NCBI GenBank assembly: GCA_028641055.1
Contig: CM054057.1
Span: forward strand, 574,182,610-574,246,609
Reading direction: 5' to 3'
Source of the DNA: Alopecurus myosuroides
Taxonomy: Eukaryota; Streptophyta; Magnoliopsida; Poales; Poaceae
Length of the DNA: 64,000 nt
Of this stretch, positions 35,001-44,234 are shown one piece after another; the stretch's first letter is position 1, and each line of letters begins with the position of its first letter. Below the pieces are notes generated by a model. It had not been told where the DNA came from. It did not search any database and worked only from the letters and a program-made list of their open reading frames with translations. Position numbers and translations under genes: made by a program.

Positions 35001-35363
35001 TGTCGTGGTGTGAATCACGGCAGCACCAAGAGGGAATTCCTAATCGTGTTTAGAGAGGGAACAGGCTCGCGAATGGTGGCGTTGGCGTGGGATTGGATAG
35101 CAAGCGTGTAGACACATCATGTACCCAGGTTCAGGGCCCTCGCGTTGAGGTAAAACCCCAACTCCTCCTTTTTTTTCTCTCTTTTCTATCGATACACAGG
35201 TTACAAGATTGTTCCCTGAGCTCTCACTGAGTGTCTCGAGGTGTCTGTAAGAATGGAATTTCCTCTCGCTACTGAGGCCTAGCCAGTCCTTATATACTGC
35301 CGGACTGGTCAGCTTACAAGTGGGGCCCGGCTGGTCCCGGACCAGCCGGGGATATTCTAGGAC
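35001..35363 (-). repeat. Left inverted arm of the 5.2-kb element
   Basis: Pairs with 39851-40198; roughly one base in twelve differs over the first 160 bases. The LTR-like sequence appears to continue inward to about 35935, where the minus strand reads TGTTAGGGGG next to a CGGGGCTAG purine-rich stretch. This arm may therefore be a complete minus-oriented LTR of about 935 bp. Confidence 0.75.
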
Positions 35364-36461
35364 AAACGTCCTTCGGCCTTTGAGCCCAGTTGGTGCCGTA
35401 CCTCGCTCCGTACGTTGGCAGCGCCTTGCCCATCCTAACGTACCCGGCAGCCACTCCAGGCTGCCCCGCTGCCCGTGCCCTCGTAATCTAGCCATACAAC
35501 GGGTACCCAGAGCCCATGCGGTGGGTACTGGGTGGAGTAGGTAGGTACCGGCTAGCTTGAGTAGATATACCGCTGACCGTACGCGGGTACGGCTCAGCCC
35601 ATGCCGGAGTACCCCGAGCAGCCAGAGAGTAGGTGTACCGCGCCGCGTAGGGCGGCACTGTGGCTTTCATAAGCCTAGAAGTTGGCGTGTTCGCCATACC
35701 TCTCCGTACCGGTTGATCTACGGAGTAGTCGGGCTGTACTAGCGCCCGGCTAGCCAGCCGGTTTCTGTTATCGTCCGGCTGCGCAGCCGGCAGGCGGGCA
35801 TCGATCCCCGTCCATACGGTGGACGGGGGCTCAACGCCAAGATCACGCACTTGGCCTTGTGAAGGTACGGAACACGGGCACCGAGCTTATTATTTCCGCT
35901 TTGTCAAGGCACCTGGGGATCATCCCCCTAACACTAGCCCCGAAACAGGTGGGAGTTAAGGAGCCGGTGTCCCGGGTCCGAAGCTCCCGTCTGTTCTTTT
36001 GGCTCTTGCCGGCTCCTCCAGCCGGTAGGGCGCGTGACGCCTAGATGTCTCCGTGGGGCCGGCTGGTGGTGACGTCATGATCCACCCGGGCGACATCACT
36101 AATGACGCGAAAGGTCGCGTGGGCCTGCAGCCGCAGTCAAGTCGATGTCGCCGCTTTATTTCTCGCGCTGGGATGTTCTGTGGCCTGGAGAGCCATTACG
36201 GATCCTTTGCGGCGCACTACCCGCGACCCCTCGTTTCTCGCGCCATGTGGAGGGATCGTGGGTAGCGGTTTCCGCCACTCACCGCACATCCGCCGGCCCC
36301 AGGCCGCTATAAGTGGGGGCAGAGGGCCCGTCTGTGGTCTTCTCCGCCACTTCTCCGCTCTCGAGCGCTCTCTTCCTCTTCCTCTCGTGTCTTCTTTGCT
36401 ACTCACTGCGCCACCGCCGCGGGCTCGTCTTCGACAACCCCCGCACTTCCCTGCAAGGACC

Positions 36462-39072
36462 ATGGTTGGATCGAGGAGGGCGATGGTCGTCGCCGACGAG
36501 GCGACGAAGAAGGGCTCCTGCGTGACGCGGGGAGACCTCCGCCACTACCGGGGCTTGGGCTTCTTCGGCCCGTCCTCGGTGGTGGCGGTGACCAACTGAA
36601 TTCGCTCGGAGGACACCGAGCTCGACGAGGGGCTGGTGACGGTGCTGCGTGCCCCGCCGGAGTTCGAGCTCTCTCCGCAACCGCAGCCGAACGAGCGCGT
36701 CTTCTTCCTTTCCCACCTCGAACATAGCCTCGTGCCCCGGGTGAGTGCCTTGATCATGTCCTTCCTCTCCTACTTTGGGATCCAGATCCACCATCTGGGG
36801 CCCTACGCGATGACGTACTTGGCTTACTTTGTAAGCTTGTGCGAAAACTACTTGGGCATTTGGCCCAATCTCGATCTGTTCGTCCGCCTGTTCTTCCTCA
36901 AGGGGGGAACTAAGGTGGCGCAGAGGCCGCTGGTGAAGTGCGGCTGCCCCATCATCGTGGCCCGGCAGAGCACCCATCTGCCCCGGCTGACCCTGGTCGA
37001 GTCGGCGCGGATGTGGCAGCGGACGTACTTTTACGTTGAAGATCTACGGGGCGGCGACCAGATCGGCCTCGACCCCTACGTCAACCGACTGCCCAGCTTC
37101 CAGGGCAACTAGACGGACATGACCCGGGCAACACGCGGGAGTGCGAGGAGATGGTCGCCCGGATCCGGGAGCTCGTCAGCAGCGGCTGGACCAGCCGGGA
37201 CCTGATGCTCGCGTGGATGGCTCCCGGGCTGATGCCGCTCCGCCACCCCATGCACAAGATGTGCTTCACCTCCGGGGTGGACGATCCCAACCGGATGGGC
37301 CGGTCGGACGGCGACTAGGTGTCCCTGCAGCCCCAGTTGCGTGTTTTGGCGCCCAAGGAGGTGGTGATCGCGCACTGGGAGTTCGGCATACCGCCCTTTA
37401 ACCTCCAGCGCCGCCCTCCTCAGGTAGAAAACTTCCTTGCCCGGCTGATTTTCTCTCTGTCTTTTCCTTTGACTGGTCCTTGAAGCTTCGCGGTTGATTT
37501 TAACTCTTCGTGATCCATCTGGTGGAAGACAGGCTCAACGGCCCGTAGTTCCTGCCCGACCTGCCGCCGCTGCCGCCTCCCGCGCAGCCGCCCATGATCG
37601 ACGCGGAATGGGTGGAGAGGCACCCAGCAACAACTCGCGACGGTAAGCATCCCGGACCGGATGATGAGGTTATAGCTCTCGACGATGATTCTGATTCGCC
37701 AGCTCCGACCAAGCGGCGTCGGGCTTACGGCTCGAGCAGCCGACTGACTGCGGAGGAGGAGCCGACAGCCAAACGCGGGCGCGAGCCCGCCTCCCGTGGT
37801 ATCAGGGTAAGTTTCTCCATCTTTTCGGTTTCTTTTTCTGCAGGACGCGTTCTTTTACTTAGCAGCTTTTCTTCTTCTTGCTGTAGGGATGTAGTCCCCT
37901 CCAGCCCGATGCCGACTCCGGCTCCCTCACCGGTTCGGGAGGTCGCTCCTCCGGCCGTGGAGGCTTCGGATGCGGCCGGGGGCCAGGCGGGTGTCACCGC
38001 GGCAGCCCTGGAAAGCCAGCCGTAGCCGGAGGCGGTGATCGAGCCCCAGTTCATCGCGCCGGCATCACACCCCCTCCGTCGTCGTCCTGCACCACGCTGG
38101 CGGTGGTGACGACCTCCTCCGGCGCGTACCAGGGGCTGGGCATGCCGCCCTCCTTCGTGTTTTCTACTGGGGCCTTCCCCTTGCCTTCCACGTCCGGCTC
38201 GGAGACGCCGGCGGTTTCACCGCCGGATGCCGGGACCATCCGGGTGCCCATCAAACCGCTCGACGCCAGGCGATCCCTGAAGAAGGACTTGGAGGCGGCG
38301 GAGAAGACGACGGCGCCCTTAGCCAAGGATCTGGCATTGGCGGTGGAGGGCAGCGAGGTCACGAATGGGCTAATGCTGGTAAGGCTTCTTTCCTTCGTCT
38401 TGATTTTTGCGGGTGCCCGCGCGTCGTTTTCGTCTCAGGCCGCCAGCCGCCTGGAGGGCCACGTCCGGTCTGCCGGCTAGCAGGTCATGAGTAAGTCACC
38501 TTCCCCTAGCCGGTTAATCCGTTTCCTCTGGATGGAACTGACGTGCTTGCTTCTCTTTGCTTCTCTTTTCCCACCTGAGCATTTCTTTCGTATATAGGTT
38601 ACTATCCGGAGGTGGACGAGGTCATTTGCCGTGGCCGTGCATCGAGCTCCGCGTGGCTGCGAACTCCGAGGCAGTGACCGGTTAGGAGCCCACCGCAGAG
38701 GATGGGGTGGCCGCCCATGGCGAGGAGGCCAAGGTGCTGCGGGAAGCCGGGCAGGCCGTCTTCTCAGCAATCTGGGACGATGAAGTGATGCCAGACAGCA
38801 TGGTGGATCTTGCGGCGCGCCTGCGGGACGTGCCCGACGTCGTCGACCGCCTTGGGGAGTCGGCAGCGCGGTCGGGTGCCGAGATGGCGCTAACCATGAT
38901 CTTGTCTTGGTTCACCCGCGGCTTCGACGAGGCGGGCCTCAGGTGCATGAGCCGCGGATTTCGCCAAGGGACGAGCTTCGAGGCGCTCCACGTGCTCCCG
39001 GGTGTTCGCCAAGCCGCCAGCCGGCTGGGCGGCTATGTGGACCTGGACGCCTTCTTCCCCGAGGAGCCATAG
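36462..39072 (+). pseudogene. Multi-exon element gene with gypsy-type Transposase_28-like region
   Basis: A TATA-like CTATAAG at about 36306 and a pyrimidine-rich leader precede ATG 36462 in a good context (GGACCATGG). The first exon reads MVGSRRAMVV, meets a stop at 36597, then continues in frame with ERVFFLSHLEHSLVPRVSAL, FGIQIHHLGPYAMTYLAYFVSLCENYLGIWP and RTYFYVEDL, which matches my memory of the 'putative gypsy type transposon' domain (Transposase_28). Further stops (37110, 37317) and a frameshift follow. Later exons are suggested by donors at about 37424, 37807 and 38380 and acceptors such as TTGCTGTAG (37886) and TATATAG (38598). The last, 38600-39072, encodes GQAVFSAIWDDEVMPDSMVD and ends LDAFFPEEP. 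Function is unknown. Confidence 0.6.
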
Positions 39073-39850
39073 GAAGACGTGCCCGAGCAGCCAGAGGCGC
39101 CTTGCTGCGGTTGGGGCAGGAGTCGAGAATCCGGCCGTGGTGGTGCCTCCTCCTTCTTCAGCGACGGCGCCGGCTTCTCGTGAAGAAGCTTCAAGAGCCG
39201 ACTGAGTCTCCGAGATGTTGGGCGTAACTGTTTTGATGTTTTTGACCCTTGACGTTTGTCCCCGGGATGTCGGGTGAAGTTGTAGTACTTTGAATATTTT
39301 CACTTCGTAAATGCTGACTGGTTCGTTCTTCTTGTTGCTTGTTACTTGTCGGTTTGCCATCTTTTTTTCTTACCCGGTGGTAGCGTTCTAGCCTGCCCAC
39401 CTGCTATAGCCCCTGAGATTGGGGCCGGTTGCCCTAGCTAGGCGGGCCCGATCTCAAAACATGGTTAGGAAAAAGTTGGCCGACTGCGCCTTGTAGCCGG
39501 GTAGCTGCTGCTCTGTCAATAACTTTAGACTGTTAAATCGTTAGTGCATGAAAGCAGAAAGTTGATGGGTATTTTTTACTTTTGGCCATTTTTCTTAGGG
39601 AAAATTTGCGCTAGTTCTGCGGGCGGGGCTTAGAGTGTGTGCCCCTTGCTGTCTGGTCCCCGCTCTTGCCAATGTGTCAGCCAGGTTGCGGTCTGGAGCT
39701 GGAACCGCAGAGGGGGGGCGTCCTATCGGGGGCACAGTGGCGAACGTCCGCCTGGTCGAACTCGGGCGAGGTTTTCGCTGTGTCGCTGGGCGACCGGCTT
39801 TGTCTCAGTCCTTAGTCGTTTTTTCGCGTATATAAGGACTCCTTTTAATT
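39073..39850 (+). other. 3' flank inside the 5.2-kb element
   Basis: Holds GC-rich sequence to about 39200, an AT-rich part, then a GATTGGGGCCGG / GCGGGCCCGATC-like patch near 39415. I see no gene and no LTR start here. Confidence 0.4.
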
Positions 39851-40198
39851 GTCCTGATCTCCCCGGCTGGTCCAGGACCCCACTTGTAAGCTGGCCAGTC
39901 CGGCAGTATATAAGGACTGGCCAGGCCTCAGTAGCAAGAGGACATTCCATTCTTACAGACACCTCGAGACACTCATTGAGAGCTCACGGAACAATCTTGT
40001 AACCTGTGCATCAATAGAAAAGAGAGAAAAGCATGAGTAAGGGTTTTACCTCAACGTGAGGGCCCTGAACCTAGGTACATCGTGTGTCTACACGCTTGCT
40101 ATCCAATCCCACGGCAACGCCACCGTTCGCTAGCCTGTCCCTACTTTAAACACCATTAGGAATTCCCTCTTGGTGCTGCCATGATTCACACCACGACA
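39851..40198 (+). repeat. Right inverted arm of the 5.2-kb element
   Basis: Reverse complement of the left arm. It has a TATATAAGG box at about 39907 and ends CACCACGACA. No direct-orientation copy of the left end, and no TGTTAGGGGG start, is visible to its left, so it seems to be only the R/U5 portion. Confidence 0.75.
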
Positions 40199-40203
40199 CA
40201 TGG

Positions 40204-40828
40204 TGACGATACCATTCCAAGTTTCTTTGGCGGTACGTGGAATATTGTTGAAGATGAGACATGTGGTTTGGACCCACGGCTTGTGGAATTATCGACAAGG
40301 CAATGTATCTGAGTTGGCAATCTACCGCTTCTCTTCTTGTCAAGTTTCTGGGGTCATGAGGCTTGTATCCATCTTGAGTGACCCTCCAAAGCTCAATACA
40401 AGAATAGTTCAAGTGATTTTTCATGAGATATTGCGATTGATCAAAATTATGTGCAATTGTGCATCAAGTTTAGGAGGTTCGCCTCTAGGTTTAATATGAG
40501 GATGTGGGACGGGAGGATCGGGGGAGTACCGTCCTTCGACATTGTGGCACTCGCCCTTATCATCCGACCCTTAGAGGTTTTTTTCTTAGTGTGGGATTCA
40601 ATTTTAGTTTCTCCACCCTTTCCCCATCATTCGTCTCCCCCTTCTCCTCCGAAATTGCTCCCGGGGGAGAAGAAGTAGACAATTCCGGTTCCTTGGCTTT
40701 CAAGAGTCGCAACATCGCAACTCCGTCAATTTTTCATCCATGGATGAGGTCAAGGAATCTTTCAAGTCCTTGAGATCATCCATAGTGACATGAGTCGAGG
40801 CCTCGGGGGGATCCTCTATGTTGACCAT
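40204..40828 (-). pseudogene. gag: Copia 2 gag N-terminal part
   Basis: ATG at 40828 on the minus strand gives MVNIEDPPEASTHVTMDDLKDL, stopping after about 42 codons. Later, 40424-40204 reads ELWRVTQDGYKPHDPRNLTRREAVDCQL and ALSIIPQAVGPNHMSHL, a typical SIRE-like gag core. It runs to the insertion site of the 5.2-kb element and resumes at 34995. Confidence 0.75.
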
Positions 40829-40868
40829 ACTAAAACTCTTAGGCGGTTAAGCCCAATAAAAGAGTCGA

Positions 40869-40883
40869 GGCTCTGATACTAAT
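40869..40883 (-). other. Primer-binding site of Copia 2
   Basis: The minus strand reads TAGTATCAGAGCC, one base off the initiator Met-tRNA site, directly inside the 5' LTR. Confidence 0.8.
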
Positions 40884-42211
40884 TGAACGGATAATATGGG
40901 CACCTAGAGGGGGAGTGAATAGGTGCTACGACCAATTTTAAATTTTACTCAAATTAAGGTTAGACACAAAGGTAAATTATGTAGATATGCAACTACGGTG
41001 AATTTACTTATATGCCAACAACAACAACGAACACGATACAAAACACGAAGTAAAGGAGAGGGAACGAGGTAACCGATAGAGGAAGCACACAAAGACGAGG
41101 ATGTAATCCCGAGATCCTCCCTTTGAGGAGAGTACGTCTCATTGGAGGGGTGTGAGTTTCACCACAAAAGCCTACTCAACGCCACAAAGGTCTCACCTTA
41201 TTCTCCAACGAACTTCACCACAAAGTCCTAGTTCACGTTCCACTATTGATCCCATTTGAGGCGAAAATCGAGTCCTTTACAACAAGCTAGATGCACACAC
41301 CCACAACCAAATTGGGGGCTCCCAAGAATCACCAAGCCATGATTGAGTAGCAATGGGGTCTAGGTTTTCCACAAGGAAACCCTATACTAGATTCCCTCAA
41401 CTTAATAAGCGTATATGAAGAACGAGTTGGTGAAGATATAGATCGAGGTCTTCTCCTTCAATCCTCCGAAAATCAACGAGTATGGGTGGAGGGATTGGGG
41501 GAAATCTAGCTTTTGGTGAGCTTAATAAATAAGGTCTTTAATGGTGGACGAGCTACATTATGAAGAACAAAGGTATGGGCTATTTATAGCCCTTCCTCCA
41601 AATCTGACCGTTTGAGCACTTATTGCTTCACCTGGTAGTACCGGACGGCGTCAGATAGTAACGGCCATTCTAATCTTCACGGGGTCAATGCTAGATCTGC
41701 AGAGCTGCTTTCCACAGGCGGTACTACCGCACGAGGGCGGTAGTGCCGAATTTGGCACACTCCAGCTTCGTGAGTCCAGTACCTAATCTTGAAAATTATG
41801 GCGCTACCGCAGCACTGCGGCAGTACCGTGACCCTGGTACTACCGGGCCATCCGGTAGTACCGCTCCACAACAACAAAACAGCTTCGTAGATACTGATCA
41901 AACTTTCCCATACGGTACTAACGGGAAGGTAGGGTAGTTCCAAATTCTACCACACTCGAAGCTATGGTTGCAGTACCAAAATCAGGAAATTCCTGTACTA
42001 CAGCGCGCCACCCGGTAGTACCGTCTTTGACAGAAAACCCACAAATTGCTTTTTTCTTCATAGTGAACTCAATGGGATTTATCACAAGGTCATATAGGAA
42101 GAATATATGGAAATTCAGCGTGAAGATTTCCTGCAGTACTTTAGCACACAACAGGGCTCTAATTGTGTTGTCAACAAACATCAAAACATATAATGGGAAA
42201 ATGCTCTTTCA
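40884..42211 (-). repeat. 5' LTR of Copia 2
   Basis: 1328 bp, plus strand TGAACGG...GCTCTTTCA, collinear with 14178-15476 but with a short extra segment near 41550. It has a palindromic TATA box at 41577-41592 and GGTAGTACCG dyads at 41635-42020. Confidence 0.85.
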
Positions 42212-42349
42212 ATACTTCCCCAGCGTGTGCTTCACAGTCGCCGCCTCGTTAGTGTACATCACGTCCAAACATGTAGTACAATAGGCACAGACGTGCTTTG
42301 GTTCTGTCATCTGTATCCCATCATCGGTGATGGGTCCGGAGAAATCCAT
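42212..42349 (-). pseudogene. Gene A exon 1, start of the exonuclease-like pseudogene
   Basis: ATG at 42349 on the minus strand opens MDFSGPITDDGIQMTEPKH, then MYTNEAATVKHTLGKY, and is cut by the Copia 2 LTR. The frame continues at 14177 with EQW, using one copy of the TSD. A pyrimidine-rich leader lies upstream (42350-42500). YTNxxxxVxxTLxxY fits the segment that precedes motif I in plant 3'-5' exonuclease-like proteins. Confidence 0.55.
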
Positions 42350-42889
42350 GGATGGCGCGTTTCCCGTCCGTGGATGAGAAGAGGATAAAGTGGATGTGGT
42401 TGAAGAAGGAGCGATAAAGAGCGAGTAATGGTATTTGGGAGGGCAATGGGTGGATTTTTGGGAGGAAGACGAAGAAGAAGAGGCAAGGATGCAGTTTCAA
42501 CCCGCACGCACTAGCGGAACTATCAGAGTAAATCTCAAGGCGTGACGTACTTTTTGTTTACACAACCACGCTACCATGCGCCATGCATCTCTCCACGTGT
42601 CGTGGTAACTGCACACGTCCCCTCCGCACGTCGCAGCAACTGTACGGATACGGTTTCACGGTCAAACACTAAAAAATATAACAAGTAAATATTCCGACCG
42701 TCCAAACAGTGACCTGTCATTTTTAATCCAACTTTCATAAGCATCACGTACTTGAGTACTATTCACGATAGTCGTATTGGGTTGTACAATTGACCTCCAG
42801 TTTATATACGGTAAAAATGATACCGTATTTGACAATGTGCTATTGATTCTTGGCAAGTATATATCATATTTCTTTATCTTCCGTTATGA
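42350..42889 (-). other. Leader and upstream region of gene A
   Basis: 42350-42510 is C/T-rich on the minus strand and would serve as a 5' leader. Further upstream is unremarkable AT-rich sequence with two CACGTG-like pieces (CCACGTGTCGTGG near 42594). No clear TATA box was identified. Confidence 0.35.
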
Positions 42890-43790
42890 AAAAAAATATA
42901 GGAAAGATATATATCGGTAATATTATTCCTAATGAGGAGAACAATATTTTGAACCACATTGTTCAGTCTTAATGATAATACAATGCATGTCAACAAAGAT
43001 TCATTCGAGAATATGAAATTTCGTCATGAACATTGTCTTCGATCATTACCCCTGAGTGAGGTTTCCACTCAATTCTTTATGCTACATAGCCCCTTTTTTG
43101 TGAATGACCTACCATTTTGAACTTTAATTGGCCTGCAAAATATAAATTAAGTTTATACACCCAAATTAGAATGATATGCCAATGAAAATTGAGTTTTCGG
43201 AAAGTTTTAAATTTTTTATTTATCGGTAGTATTTACAGATAATTCGAATCTTTCAAATATATGTACTAAAGATATGTATTATTAATATTATTTGTAATGA
43301 ACAGAAAAATACTTTAAAGCACATTGTTAAGTCTTAATGATAATCCAACGCACCTGAACAAGATGAATTAAAAAATACGAACATTCATTATGAAATTTTG
43401 TTTTGATCAGTACCCCAGAGTGAGGTTTCCACTCTAAGTCCAGAGACTTTGATTATAGATAACTCCTATTATCGAATGACCTACCATTTGGAACTTTAAT
43501 TCGCTTGTACAATTTATTTTAAGTTTATATATAGAAATTAGGATGCCATGGCAATTAAAAATGAGTTTTATTTTATTTATTTATCAGTAGTACTTACATA
43601 CAGTTCGGATATTCCCAAAAATTTCCGGAACTTCCATATTGCCCGACTGAAACATTCCTGGGCTTGGCTCAACCCGACCGCGTATATGACCGGTGCCGCT
43701 AGCATAGTCCAGACCCCACATATTATCGGATATTTGTTGACTCAATTCGTGTATAAAAAACAATCAAAGTCATCTATCCTTCGTTAAGAA
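42890..43790 (+). repeat. Two diverged copies of a 370-500 bp AT-rich repeat
   Basis: Copy 1 (about 42890-43250) and copy 2 (about 43255-43790) share AATGATAATCCAACGCA, GAGTGAGGTTTCCACTC and GACCTACCATTT blocks. Copy 2 has an additional GC-richer end with CGACCGCGTATATGACCGG. A third copy is split at 44090-44234 and 48285-48640. They do not encode protein. Confidence 0.7.
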
Positions 43791-43794
43791 AGTG

Positions 43795-44092
43795 TAAAAA
43801 ACTAAAACTTCTGAATCTCTTACGGATTCTTTTGATTGAATTATTTCCAAACGAATTTTAGAGGATTCCAATCCATAGGATTCTTTACTAGGGAATAACT
43901 TTGGATAAAAGGAATGTCACCTACAAAATTCCTACACCTATATATCACATAGGAATTTCAACACCACTAACTTCTTTTTTCACTAGGATCGAGAAAATTT
44001 TCCCGTGGTTGATCCAAATGACTGTTATTATAGTATATATATCACATTTATTTATTTTTCCTTGGCAAACATATATATATATATATATATAC
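43795..44092. repeat. MITE-like AT-rich segment and (AT)n run
   Basis: 43795-43960 has CATAGGAATT/AATCCTATGGATTCC-like inverted pieces similar in character to the MITE at 13497-13798. An uninterrupted AT dinucleotide run lies at about 44070-44090. Confidence 0.35.
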
Positions 44093-44234
44093 TAAATATA
44101 TGTATCATATCCTATTTGTAATGAAGATAAAGAGATTTTAAAGCACACTGTTTAGTATTAATGATAATCCAACGCACCTGAACAGGATGAATTCAAACAT
44201 ACGAACATTCGTCACAAAATTTCTTTTTGATCAT
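44090..44234 (+). repeat. Third copy of the AT-rich repeat, left part
   Basis: Matches copies 1 and 2 from TATTTGTAATGAA to TTTTTGATCAT and is then interrupted by the 44235-48284 element. Confidence 0.7.

Larger units (their letters stand above)
35001..40198 (+). mobile_element. 5.2-kb element with inverted LTR-like ends, TSD catgg
   Basis: CATGG at 34996-35000 and 40199-40203 flanks an element that starts TGTCGTGGTG and ends CACCACGACA; the Copia gag frame (WNGIVTMFVGN) closes perfectly without it. The two ends are inverted copies over about 350 bp. Each arm looks like the promoter, R and U5 part of an LTR, read outward: TATATAAGGACTGG box, CTTGTAACCTG, GAGGTAAAACC, GGGCCCTGAACC. Ordinary LTR elements have direct LTRs, so both U5-like ends facing out is unexpected. 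Inside is a decayed multi-exon gene on the plus strand. It could be a retroelement from aberrant reverse transcription, or a DNA transposon with TGT...ACA ends. Confidence 0.8.
14178..42211 (-). mobile_element. Copia element 2 (SIRE/Maximus-like), TSD atact, with nested insertions
   Basis: The outer LTRs are 14178-15476 and 40884-42211. The flanks ATACT at 14173-14177 and 42212-42216 are identical, and gene A exon 1 is continuous across them. Without its two large insertions the element is about 11.7 kb. Minus-strand order: 5' LTR, primer-binding site, gag, protease, integrase, reverse transcriptase, RNase H, long spacer, extra reading frame, polypurine tract, 3' LTR. The extra frame after pol and the YVDDIIFSSTN type of reverse transcriptase point to the SIRE/Maximus group. 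The LTRs differ at roughly one base in ten in the parts I compared, so the insertion is old. All frames are broken. Confidence 0.85.

Noticed and set aside
36399..36977. 192-residue minus-strand frame rich in Arg, Glu and Gly
   Set aside because: Antisense of the GC-rich Transposase_28-like exon; long frames arise from GC content and no motif is present.
35001..40198. Mutator-like element because of its long terminal inverted repeats
   Set aside because: The target duplication is exactly 5 bp, not the 9-11 bp of Mutator, and the arms carry LTR-like promoter and R/U5 features.
43795..44092. Defined MITE with TIRs
   Set aside because: AT-rich inverted pieces are present but I could not fix both ends or a TSD.
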